Source: Solimicrobium silvestre (lineage in GTDB: Bacteria > Pseudomonadota > Gammaproteobacteria > Burkholderiales > Burkholderiaceae_D). From it: a stretch of DNA of 64,000 bases. The DNA lies in assembly GCF_002976435.1 (NCBI RefSeq), contig NZ_PUGF01000007.1:146619-210618 (forward strand), written 5' to 3'. Both the position numbers and the translations under genes were made by a program. The notes under the pieces were generated by a model, which was given only the letters and a program-made list of their open reading frames with translations, was not told the DNA's origin and did no database searches. Shown piece after piece: positions 1-7,263 of the stretch; the stretch's first letter is position 1; each line of letters opens with the position of its first letter.

Positions 1-136
1 GCAGATAGTCGCGATAGCCGAAGCTGTCGACAAACCGGTCTGCGGTGGGATACGAGGTATATCGTGGGCCTGATTTATTCAATTTTCGGATCAGTTGAGC
101 ATCGAACTCAACTCCCCGCGATTCAGAAACTTGCAT
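1..136 (-). CDS. hemN: Oxygen-independent coproporphyrinogen III oxidase HemN, N-terminal fragment
   Basis: This is the first 45 codons of a gene that runs off the left edge of the window. Read from an ATG at 134-136, the peptide contains SGPRYTSYPTADRF near residue 22, the strongly conserved N-terminal signature of the radical-SAM enzyme HemN. The family converts coproporphyrinogen III to protoporphyrinogen IX without oxygen in cytoplasmic haem synthesis. The Cys motif that binds the 4Fe-4S cluster would lie beyond the window. A perfect FNR/ANR box upstream fits anaerobic induction. The identification rests on this one segment, but the motif is distinctive. Confidence 0.85.
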   Translation of the reverse strand, partial: MQVSESRGVEFDAQLIRKLNKSGPRYTSYPTADRFVDSFGYRDYL

Positions 137-220
137 GATTTCGCTCCATCTGACGGCCACACCGGAAAATGGAGTTGACCTGATAATGGCGAAGTGTATG
201 GGTTCAGGTCATTAACTACC

Positions 221-234
221 TTGATTTGCATCAA
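221..234. promoter_or_regulatory. FNR/ANR-type operator upstream of hemN
   Basis: TTGATTTGCATCAA is an exact match to the FNR/ANR consensus TTGAT-N4-ATCAA. It lies 85 bp upstream of the hemN start. Family knowledge: hemN is commonly activated by FNR-type regulators when oxygen is low. Binding itself is inferred. Confidence 0.7.
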
Positions 235-369
235 ATACAAACGACAACATGTATCGCTCATGCCATCACGTTAATACGGGGAAGTAAGGCGCTTGAAACT
301 ACGGCAATTTAATAATCAGCAGACGGTAGGTGAATATCTGATGAAGAACGGCAGATCCAACTAATCGAA

Positions 370-636
370 TTATTCGTAATGCGACCACATTCTTAAAATG
401 CGGACTGTTCTCTCTTCTCGAAAAACCTCATAGACCAAACGATGTTGGATGTTGATACGTCTTGAATACGCATCTTTTAGATCGCCAACTAATTTTTCAT
501 AAGGCGGGGGATTTTGGAATGGATCTATTTCCAGAATATTCAGTAGTGCCTGTGCCTTGTCCTTGAGACCAGCACCGGATAATTTTTTAGCGTCTTTTAA
601 AGCGTATTTGGAATAGGCTAAATTCCAGATTACCAT
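370..636 (-). CDS. yoeB: Txe/YoeB family toxin (ribosome-dependent mRNA endonuclease)
   Basis: The 88-residue protein matches the YoeB/Txe fold and length. Candidate catalytic residues sit where expected: Glu47 (YEKL), Arg66 (QHRLVYEV) and the C-terminal His86-Tyr87 (RMWSHYE), which parallel Glu46, Arg65, His83 and Tyr84 of E. coli YoeB. The family cleaves mRNA at the ribosomal A site when freed from its antitoxin. The gene overlaps the end of the upstream antitoxin gene by 7 bp, so translation is probably coupled. The catalytic set looks intact, so an active toxin is expected. Confidence 0.92.
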   Translation of the reverse strand: MVIWNLAYSKYALKDAKKLSGAGLKDKAQALLNILEIDPFQNPPPYEKLVGDLKDAYSRRINIQHRLVYEVFREERTVRILRMWSHYE

Positions 637-872
637 TTGAGAGTCCTATTACTCTTACTTAACGGCTCAGCCATAGCGTCTTTAATAGACTCCCGCATAC
701 CAGGGACGGCCAAAAGAAATAGTGTCTCCTGAATAGCACTCCAATCTTCAGCGGAGATTAATACAGCCGATGAACGTTTTCCTTTAATAGTCACAGGCTC
801 ATGCGACTCTGCCGCCTGATCAATTAAACGGTAAAGACTGGCGCGTGCCTCACTTGCAGTTATTGTATCCAT
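630..872 (-). CDS. yefM: Phd/YefM family antitoxin
   Basis: An 80-residue protein beginning MDTITASEAR, typical of the YefM/Phd fold that binds DNA and neutralises a YoeB-type toxin. The ATG at 870-872 is chosen over longer options because AGGAG lies 7 bases upstream and the family starts exactly here. The N-terminal half (residues 1-50) is the dimerisation and DNA-binding part. The C-terminal tail is the expected toxin-wrapping segment. The stop overlaps the toxin start. Autoregulation is likely through the paired palindromes just upstream. Confidence 0.9.
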   Translation of the reverse strand: MDTITASEARASLYRLIDQAAESHEPVTIKGKRSSAVLISAEDWSAIQETLFLLAVPGMRESIKDAMAEPLSKSNRTLKW

Positions 873-897
873 TTTGCATCTCCTATTTTTCAAATGG

Positions 898-915
898 TAC
901 GTAAAAGCGTACGTA
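898..915. promoter_or_regulatory. Candidate YefM-YoeB operator (two TACGTA palindromes)
   Basis: Two copies of the self-palindrome TACGTA lie at 898-903 and 910-915, exactly 12 bp centre to centre, and just upstream of the antitoxin start. E. coli yefM-yoeB has two TGTACA-core palindromes with the same 12-bp spacing. The geometry is seen directly. The operator role is inferred. Confidence 0.5.
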
Positions 916-1101
916 TTGTCAATGCTAAGAAATGTGCTGCCATAGACGCTTTTATAGTGACTGGCCGATGCTGAACTGCCCCACATTCAATCGACGCAAC
1001 CCAAGTGCAGCTAACTGATTTCCATGCATTTAGGCGGATCAACGGAATCCCGGCTCTAGGTTCAAGTTAGCGTCGGCAACAACGAATTTTTCTAAAAAGC
1101 G

Positions 1102-1129
1102 TTGACGCCAATCAACTCACTGTTATACT
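1102..1129 (+). promoter_or_regulatory. Sigma-70-like promoter for the secreted hydrolase
   Basis: TTGACG (1102-1107), a 16-bp spacer and TATACT (1124-1129) form a good housekeeping promoter about 110 bp before the hydrolase start. The region 987-1240 contains no other recognisable gene. Confidence 0.55.
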
Positions 1130-1147
1130 AAACTACATCACTACATT

Positions 1148-1166
1148 AATAATGATCATCATTGTT
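1148..1166. promoter_or_regulatory. Fur-box-like palindrome
   Basis: The 19 bases match 15 of 19 positions of the classic Fur box. The core AATGAT-C-ATCATT is a perfect inverted repeat. It lies just downstream of the -10 box, where a bound repressor would block transcription. Binding is inferred from sequence only. Confidence 0.45.
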
Positions 1167-1240
1167 ACATCAAATGCAATGACAGTGGAATTGCGTGTAA
1201 AGAGTTCACTTAACCAATAAGATAGTTAGAGCCATATAAA

Positions 1241-2179
1241 ATGAAAACTAAAAACCTACCCATCCGCTCCGACAATTTATTCCGCACGCGCACAACTATT
1301 GTCGCCACATGCGCATTATTTATTGGAGCATTCGCAACGGCAGCATGGTCGAATCCATCCGCCTCAAATAGCGCAACGCAGCCACTCGACGCTACAGCAC
1401 CGGTCCCGGCCATAACCACCAAAAGCATAAGCACCCTCTTCGAAGGAATCGTAGTCGAACCCGTTCATGGCGAAAATATAGAGCAGTTAAAGATCAACAC
1501 GCCGCAATCGCATAGCGTTGTCGTGTTTGAGAACGGTGCGCGTGAAACGCTCGAAACTTGGGATAAAGTAATTGCCGACATTAGCAAAGATGCGACGGTC
1601 TTCGCTTACAACCGTCCCGGCTATGGTCGGAGCGAAACCACTTCCGCCCCGCGCGATGGCCGCACCATTGTGGAAGAACTCCGTCAGATCTTGCAGCAGC
1701 AAGGGCTGAAGCCACCTTACCTACTAGTCGGGCATTCGATGGGTGGCCTCTATATGCAACTGTTTGCGCGGATGTATCCGCAAGAAGTGCAAGGTGTAGT
1801 GTTAGTGGATTCCTTGTATCCAGGCATTATCAAAAAACCCGAGGACTTTCCGCTTTACACACGCATTGCCAAGTATCTATTCCTTAACAACACCCTTGCC
1901 CACGAAATAGACGAGATTCATCACACGGGTGAGATCATTCAGAGTCTGCCGTGGCGTGACGACATTCCCATGGTGCGGTTGTTTAATGTGCCCAAATCAG
2001 CCGGGGCAATTGGACTGGACTTTGGCGTAGTCAATGACGACCCGCAAACCATTGCGATGGTCAAGGCGCTCTACCCCAAAGCTCGCCAAGTCATCGTTGA
2101 TTCCGACCATCGGATTCAGGCTGAAAATCCGGAGTTTGTCATTTCCGCGATCCGCGAGGTTATGGCGATAAAGCGGTAG
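1241..2179 (+). CDS. Secreted alpha/beta-hydrolase
   Basis: A 312-residue protein with a basic N-terminus and a hydrophobic stretch at about residues 18-36, consistent with export to the periplasm. It has the alpha/beta-hydrolase nucleophile elbow GHSMGG with Ser166, the strand motif AYNRPGYGRS near 122-131, and a late histidine at about 290 (SDHRIQ) as the likely catalytic base. These features suggest an esterase or lipase-like hydrolase. The substrate cannot be told from sequence. The gene stands alone. A sigma-70-like promoter and a Fur-like box lie upstream, which raises the possibility of iron control. The Shine-Dalgarno is weak. Confidence 0.8.
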   Translation: MKTKNLPIRSDNLFRTRTTIVATCALFIGAFATAAWSNPSASNSATQPLDATAPVPAITTKSISTLFEGIVVEPVHGENIEQLKINTPQSHSVVVFENGARETLETWDKVIADISKDATVFAYNRPGYGRSETTSAPRDGRTIVEELRQILQQQGLKPPYLLVGHSMGGLYMQLFARMYPQEVQGVVLVDSLYPGIIKKPEDFPLYTRIAKYLFLNNTLAHEIDEIHHTGEIIQSLPWRDDIPMVRLFNVPKSAGAIGLDFGVVNDDPQTIAMVKALYPKARQVIVDSDHRIQAENPEFVISAIREVMAIKR

Positions 2180-2190
2180 GATAGTGTGAA

Positions 2191-2231
2191 GGCTTGCACG
2201 TAAAAATAACGGTTACCACAAGCCTTCTTTT
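2191..2231 (+). repeat. 41-bp dispersed repeat, copy 1, forming a terminator-like hairpin
   Basis: The segment starts GGCTTGCACG and ends AAGCCTTCTTTT. It matches 15528-15568 at 39 of 41 positions. Including the preceding AA, AAGGCTTG pairs with CAAGCCTT and an inner GTAA pairs with TTAC, followed by CTTTT. It lies just after the hydrolase stop and could end its transcript. The rest of 2180-2490 shows nothing recognisable. Confidence 0.65.
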
Positions 2232-2497
2232 AGGTATTTTTCATTTATAAACTATCTGTTTGCATATCCGCGTCAAGAAAGTTACTGATTTGCACCGCAA
2301 AAAAGCCACCAATTTGCATGCACCAAACCAGCAACCAACTTAAATGCTCAACGTCGTAAAAATAATCGATTGAGTCCTTATGCGCCTGTCATAAAAAGTA
2401 GAGTGCTACAGGCATCGTTGACAGCGTATTGTAATTATTCCCACTAATTCTTGGTCTGTTTTAACACTGCCTCCGCCGTTATCTACCCAAAACAAAA

Positions 2498-2545
2498 CCT
2501 CGCAGCATGGCTCTCCCTACTCGTGGAGAGCCATGCATCGCGAGG
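2498..2545 (-). terminator. Strong terminator of the SRPBCC/ArsR operon
   Basis: A perfect 12-bp stem, GCATGGCTCTCC with GGAGAGCCATGC, has an 8-base loop. It is extended by CCTCGC/GCGAGG arms. On the minus strand it is followed by a T-rich run (TTTTGTTTT). It sits directly downstream of the SRPBCC stop codon at 2567. Confidence 0.8.
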
Positions 2546-2566
2546 TCAACACTCTGTCCTACTTCT

Positions 2567-3043
2567 TTAGGTTGCCGAAGGTGAATGCTGGAGCGCGTGG
2601 CCGGTTTCGAGCAGCGTTTTGAGATTCGAAAGAACCTTCGGCCAGCCACCCGATATGCCCTCCAGCATCTGAGGATCACGCTCGAGGTCGTCATGCGTAA
2701 CCATCAAACGAATAAGTCCGTCGCCATATGGCTCAATATCGAATGCAACACGCGAATGTTTTGACTCGTCCTCGGCTTCGTTCGGCCGGGCCCAAGTAAT
2801 AACCAGCCGGCGCGGCGGGTTACTCTCTACGACCTTGCCGACGATGTCCGTCGTGCGTGCATCGTCGAGGCGCTGGTGCTCCCATCGGGAACCGGGCTGC
2901 CAGTCTGACACGTTCACACGGACGCAGCCTGCAACTGGATCCATCCAATATTTGCGTGTCACGTCGGTGTCGACCAGAGCCTGCCAGACTTTCTCCAGCG
3001 TTGTTGCGATGTAGGTTACATACACGAAATCAGGTTTTTTCAT
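2567..3043 (-). CDS. SRPBCC/AHSA1-family protein (downstream paralogue)
   Basis: A 158-residue soluble protein starting MKKPDFVYVTYIATTLEKVWQA, typical of the activator of Hsp90 ATPase 1-like (AHSA1/SRPBCC) helix-grip fold that binds small hydrophobic ligands. The WxxW-type and GSRWEH segments fit the family. The start is supported by GGGGAAGACA before the ATG. It overlaps the end of the ArsR gene by 14 bp, so the two are translated together. Such ArsR-SRPBCC pairs are common in bacteria, but the ligand or regulatory role is generally unknown. Confidence 0.85.
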   Translation of the reverse strand: MKKPDFVYVTYIATTLEKVWQALVDTDVTRKYWMDPVAGCVRVNVSDWQPGSRWEHQRLDDARTTDIVGKVVESNPPRRLVITWARPNEAEDESKHSRVAFDIEPYGDGLIRLMVTHDDLERDPQMLEGISGGWPKVLSNLKTLLETGHALQHSPSAT

Positions 3044-3359
3044 TGTCTTCCCCTTCCAGTTTCATTTTAAGATCCTGCAACGCGCCTAGGCGGCTATGCT
3101 CGAATTTTTCGATCCAACGCGCGTAAATCTCGTGCAACGGCACAGCATTCAGGTAGTGGAGCTTTTCTCGTCCTTGCCAAATGATGGCGACGAGGTTTGC
3201 TTCCTCTAGCTGATGCAAGTGTTGCGTCACGGCTTGGCGTGTCATGTCCATGTGCTCACAGAGTGCAGTGAGCGTCTGGCCGCTTTCCTGATGCAGCAGG
3301 TCAAGCAAACGCCTGCGGCCTGGATCAGCCAACGCTTTAAATACTTTATCAATGTCCAA
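3030..3359 (-). CDS. ArsR-family winged-helix transcriptional regulator
   Basis: A 109-residue repressor-like protein. It has the ArsR HTH (LADPGRRRLLDLLHQESGQ, then TRQAVTQHLHQLEEANLV at about residues 40-57) and a beta-wing (WQGREKLHYLN). No ELCVC metal-binding motif is present, so it is the metal-independent type usually paired with SRPBCC proteins. The start appears to be TTG at 3357-3359. The spacing to the upstream SRPBCC gene is 7 bp. It probably regulates its own three-gene operon. Confidence 0.85.
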   Translation of the reverse strand: MDIDKVFKALADPGRRRLLDLLHQESGQTLTALCEHMDMTRQAVTQHLHQLEEANLVAIIWQGREKLHYLNAVPLHEIYARWIEKFEHSRLGALQDLKMKLEGEDNEKT

Positions 3360-3366
3360 ATGCTGT

Positions 3367-3822
3367 TTAGTTCCAGTTATCTATCTTGACGTCATTAGGG
3401 CTGGGAGCACCTTTCCCGGTTTCCAACAGCGACTTCAGACTCATCAAAAAAATCGCCCACTTGGTACTGCAATGGTGCATGAATTCCACCGGTTCCTTCC
3501 AGCCCAAATGTTTGAAGAGGACGATGCAATACTCGCCGTCTTGTTTGAGTTCAAAACTTATCTTTGTACCTACCCACTCTGGGGGCCCGTTCACCACTTG
3601 CCACAACACGCCCTCGGCAGGATGAAGCTCAAGCACCTTCATTTCAAAGCTGCCGATTTCTGAACCGCCGGCGCTGAAGCGGAATTGGAGCATTCCGCCG
3701 ACTTTGCTTTCCCCTTGCGTGTTGTCCGTCCACCAGGCGGCAAGCCCTTCGCGCGTGCCCAATGCTTTATAGACCTCATTCAGGGACGCTTTAATTCCGA
3801 CTCTATGCAAGATATCCATCAT
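3367..3822 (-). CDS. SRPBCC/AHSA1-family protein (promoter-proximal)
   Basis: A 151-residue SRPBCC protein (HRVGIKASLNEVYKALGT..GLAAWWT), with the AWW and QFRFSAGG segments usual for the AHSA1 branch. It is the first gene of a three-gene minus-strand operon with the ArsR regulator and a second SRPBCC protein. Two ATGs stand in tandem (MMD). GGAG lies 5 bases before the first. The ligand is unknown. Confidence 0.83.
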   Translation of the reverse strand: MMDILHRVGIKASLNEVYKALGTREGLAAWWTDNTQGESKVGGMLQFRFSAGGSEIGSFEMKVLELHPAEGVLWQVVNGPPEWVGTKISFELKQDGEYCIVLFKHLGWKEPVEFMHHCSTKWAIFLMSLKSLLETGKGAPSPNDVKIDNWN

Positions 3823-4131
3823 GATTTCTCCTTACGGGTTACTCAAAACGACTATGTACGTTGTCACGAAAAAACCTCCTCGCGCCAAACATCGCTTAGA
3901 AAGCATTTTCTGATACTTAGTATATGCAAGCATTTACTTGCATGTCAAGCGAAAAAAATGCCGCCTGACATCCGCCGCAATAGATGGACCGCATTGCCCT
4001 TCCATGTACACCTTGCCACTTTTTTAACACTAGTGAAATCTACAATAAAATTGAAAGTGGCTAGAGTATCATTCAGAATAAGTAGAATCGTGGGAATATT
4101 CAAATTTGTCTTTGACACCAATGGATAAAAA

Positions 4132-4641
4132 ATGACTGATGCAGATAACTTGATTGGTTTGCACATACGGCAGGCACAAATCACTGAAGCAGATGATTTA
4201 ACCCGGTTGGCGATGGAATCGAAAGCGCACTGGAATTACACCGCGGAGCAGCTTGCATTATGGCGAAGCGAACTAACTGTGCCGCATGAAGTAATTGCTG
4301 CAGGAAGAGCCTACGTGGGTGAGATTGATCACACCCTTGCTGCCATGATGGTACTCAGTCCGGCCGCAATGACATGGAAACTGAATTACTTCTTTGTTGG
4401 ACCTGCGTGGATGAATCGGGGGATAGGCAAAACCATGTTTCAGTTTGCAATTGAAATGGCACGGAAACAGGGTGCGAGAGCAGTGTCGATTGATGCCGAT
4501 CCCAATGCAGAGCCGTTTTACCTGTTATGCGGCGCAATACGGTCACATACCATTAACGCGCCCATCGCAGAAGACAGCAACCGAATACGACCCCAGATGT
4601 TATTTGCGATACCAACAAAAAAGGCAGGCTTGCCAGATTAA
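4132..4641 (+). CDS. GNAT-family N-acetyltransferase
   Basis: A 169-residue protein with the GNAT fold. The acetyl-CoA-binding motif A is seen as FVGPAWMNRGIGKTMFQFA near residues 87-105 (R-G-I-G-K). It is followed by a beta5 stretch (AVSIDADPNAEPFY) and the FYxxxGA motif before the C-terminus. The acceptor substrate cannot be predicted. It is a single gene divergent from the SRPBCC operon. The region between them (3823-4131) shows no other gene. Confidence 0.8.
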   Translation: MTDADNLIGLHIRQAQITEADDLTRLAMESKAHWNYTAEQLALWRSELTVPHEVIAAGRAYVGEIDHTLAAMMVLSPAAMTWKLNYFFVGPAWMNRGIGKTMFQFAIEMARKQGARAVSIDADPNAEPFYLLCGAIRSHTINAPIAEDSNRIRPQMLFAIPTKKAGLPD

Positions 4642-4734
4642 TTCTTATCTCGATTGCCCGCTCTTTCTGATTCAAGTTCAAAAATTGTGACTTTGCAATG
4701 AGTCAAAAACTAGACAGACGATACGGTAGCCCCC

Positions 4735-5640
4735 TCACATCATTGGTGCCTGCCCTTCAAACAGCGGCACCATCGAGCGGGTTCCATCATAGACTGCATC
4801 GAATAATTTTTTGATGCGCGGTACGTTTCGCAGTTCGGCGCGCGTGAGTAACCAGAGGTCACTGCGCCATTCTTTAGGTGGCGGCATCAACCTGCAAAGC
4901 GACGGTTCCAGATCGCCCATATAGCACGAAAGAACACCTAGCCCTGCGCCATCTTTGATTACGTTTAATACGTTAACGTAACTGCTGGTGCGTATCACCG
5001 TGGCATTATCCAAGCCTTGCGCCCGCAACCACTTTGATGAATCCAGATGAGCAAAGCTATCATCACCGGCAACCCAAGGAAATGCATTCATATTTTTAAT
5101 ACTGACGTTGCGCATTTTTTTCGAATAGTAAACTGTCGATTCGATTCGACACACTCGGCGACCAACCAATGGCTCAGGTGGACGGCCGCCCGCCCTAATC
5201 GCCACATCGGCCTCCCCTTTAATAAGGTCGAGCAGCGCGGACGACGTATTAATATGTAATTGCACTCCGGACGAGCGCTGGAAGGATGTGAGAATAGATG
5301 GCAAAATTTGATGCATTAACGTGTCAGTCGTAGTTACCCGAACCAACCCACCCGGCCATGCGTCACGGCTACTCAATCGACGCATAGCCGTTTGCACTTC
5401 CAAATCAAGATCGGCAATAACACGCATCAAATCGTCGCCCGCTTCAGTCAGTTTATAACCTGACCGTGTTTTGCTAAAAAGCTGCACGCCAATATCTCGC
5501 TCCAGTCTTTGCAATCGGCGAAACGCGGTTGCATGGCTGACTGACATAGATAGTGCGGCGGCGGTCAACGATCCACCACGCCCAACATGCAAAAAGAATC
5601 GAAGATCGTCCCAGGAAATATTTTCAATTGGTGTTTTCAT
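4735..5640 (-). CDS. LysR-family transcriptional regulator
   Basis: A 301-residue LTTR. The N-terminal winged helix (residues 9-66) reads WDDLRFFLHVGRGGSLTAAALSMSVSHATAFRRLQRLE in two conserved pieces. It is followed by the linker and a periplasmic-binding-protein-like effector domain. The C-terminal domain resembles the group whose members act on nearby divergent genes. Here the divergent neighbour is the exported DUF1579-like protein, with a 248-bp shared upstream region. The inducer is unknown. Confidence 0.9.
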   Translation of the reverse strand: MKTPIENISWDDLRFFLHVGRGGSLTAAALSMSVSHATAFRRLQRLERDIGVQLFSKTRSGYKLTEAGDDLMRVIADLDLEVQTAMRRLSSRDAWPGGLVRVTTTDTLMHQILPSILTSFQRSSGVQLHINTSSALLDLIKGEADVAIRAGGRPPEPLVGRRVCRIESTVYYSKKMRNVSIKNMNAFPWVAGDDSFAHLDSSKWLRAQGLDNATVIRTSSYVNVLNVIKDGAGLGVLSCYMGDLEPSLCRLMPPPKEWRSDLWLLTRAELRNVPRIKKLFDAVYDGTRSMVPLFEGQAPMM

Positions 5641-5888
5641 AGCTCTCTTTATATAAAGAAATCCAATGCAGGACGGTTAAGGGTCGATTCTTACCTGCGT
5701 TTTTGAAATCTACTTTTGCATAAATGGTGGAACGAAATCTACTTGGATTATCTATACTAATGTGCACTGCCGTCAATAATCTTTCCTTCATTTTGATTGC
5801 AAAGTCGAAGAAGACAAGATGAATTTACATAATCAGCGCCAGGGTTCGTCGCTCAGGCAATTCCACTATTGAATATTTGGAGAAACTA

Positions 5889-6461
5889 ATGAAACGGTGT
5901 CTATCCCTTATTACGCTAGCAATATGTACATTGACTGCGCCACATTTTGCGTCAGCACAATCTGCCCCTCTTCCTGCGGTTGTGAGTCAACTACCACCGC
6001 ACGACGGCCAACATGATTTTGACTTTAATATCGGAACTTGGAAAGCAAATGTCAAACGTCTAAAGAATCCGCTTACAGGTTCGAGTACTTGGATCGAGTT
6101 GCAGGGCACAGTCACGGTTCGCAAAATATGGGGTGGGCGCGCTCAAATGGATGAGGTCGAGCTGGATGGACCGAATGGGCATTTTCAAATGATGACCCTG
6201 TTTCTCTATAGCCCCGGATCTCATCAATGGAGCGAACGTTTTGCCAACAGCGGTGATGGGGATCTGAGCGTGCCGATGATTGGAGAATTTAAAAGCGGTC
6301 GTGGAGAATTTTATAGTCATGAACAATACAAAGACAGGTACATTCTCGCCAGACAAATCTGGTCGGATATTACAGCCGATTCCCACCGGCTGGAACAGTC
6401 ATTTTCTAGCGACGGCGGCGTGACATGGGAACCCAATTATGTCGCAACTTTGACGCGCTAA
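5889..6461 (+). CDS. Exported protein resembling DUF1579
   Basis: A 190-residue protein. The ATG at 5889 is chosen because GGAG (5879-5882) precedes it. The upstream TTG at 5877 would overlap that site. Residues 1-24 form a signal peptide ending ASA-Q. The mature part begins with HDGQHDFDFNIGTWK, similar to the opening strand of DUF1579-like lipocalin-shaped domains, and is predicted to be beta-rich. No catalytic motif is visible. It is divergent from the LysR gene and may be its target. Confidence 0.6.
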   Translation: MKRCLSLITLAICTLTAPHFASAQSAPLPAVVSQLPPHDGQHDFDFNIGTWKANVKRLKNPLTGSSTWIELQGTVTVRKIWGGRAQMDEVELDGPNGHFQMMTLFLYSPGSHQWSERFANSGDGDLSVPMIGEFKSGRGEFYSHEQYKDRYILARQIWSDITADSHRLEQSFSSDGGVTWEPNYVATLTR

Positions 6462-6510
6462 AAGCACTCGTGGCTGGTTGCTTTATGTGGCGGATTCAAC
6501 CGGCTGAATG

Positions 6511-7203
6511 TTATTTTGCAGGTACAAACTCGTTCAAAAAAACGGGAATTTGTCGACCGGTAGAAATGAGATAGGCAACCATCGGACTTACGACTTTTCT
6601 TACCGCAGGTTTAGATGTCATCCTGATGCGCCATTGAATTAATTTCGGTGTTTCTTCTGTCATTTCGGCGCCCATTCTGGCGCCAAATAACTGCGCCATA
6701 TAAAAGGCAATATCGGCGTAAGAGTACGTGCCACCGAGGAAATCGCCCTTACCTAAAGCATCTTCCATTTCACGGTAAAAACGAGCAGCACCAATTCGGG
6801 ATGCAATCGCCACCGGATCATTAGGTGAATCTTGAAGCCCCATTAACCAAATAATATGCGGGAAGTACACTTCATCCGACTTGTGTTCAATTTGACGAGC
6901 GTGGGCGCGGGCAATAGGGTCGGCAGGCCACAGCGCCGGGCTTGGCTTCAAATCTTCTAAATATTCAAAGATTTGGGTGGAATCGAATATCTCCAAATCT
7001 CCATCAATTAAAATTGGCACTTGCTGCTTCGGATTTACTCTGACAACATCAAGATGCTTCGGGCTGTAGCCATCCTTGTTATTGAAGGGAACCATCACAA
7101 GCTCGAAATCTAACCCTTTTTCATAGGCAGCAATCTCCACTTTGGCCCCAAACATGCTCAATGGACCGGAATATAATCGCATTTTTGACATATAAGTCTT
7201 CAT
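6511..7203 (-). CDS. Glutathione S-transferase family protein
   Basis: A 230-residue GST. The thioredoxin-like N-terminal domain (about 8-85) shows RLYSGPLSMFGAKVEIA, then QQVPILIDGDLEIFDSTQIFEYL with the cis-Pro and the DSTQI glutathione-binding segment. The helical C-terminal domain follows (GTYSYADIAFYMAQ). The ATG at 7201-7203 is preceded by GGAGGAGA. A 60-bp gap separates it from the upstream M20 peptidase gene, so the two may share a transcript. The substrate is unknown. Confidence 0.87.
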   Translation of the reverse strand: MKTYMSKMRLYSGPLSMFGAKVEIAAYEKGLDFELVMVPFNNKDGYSPKHLDVVRVNPKQQVPILIDGDLEIFDSTQIFEYLEDLKPSPALWPADPIARAHARQIEHKSDEVYFPHIIWLMGLQDSPNDPVAIASRIGAARFYREMEDALGKGDFLGGTYSYADIAFYMAQLFGARMGAEMTEETPKLIQWRIRMTSKPAVRKVVSPMVAYLISTGRQIPVFLNEFVPAK

Positions 7204-7263
7204 TGTAAGTTCTCCTCCACAAGCATATCGCCACGGGGCATCTCCCAGTGGCGACAATTCAAA

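Noticed and set aside
630..986. Longer 118-residue reading of the antitoxin
   Set aside because: The extra N-terminus covers the operator and lacks a Shine-Dalgarno. The family start MDTITASEAR with AGGAG at the right spacing is clear.
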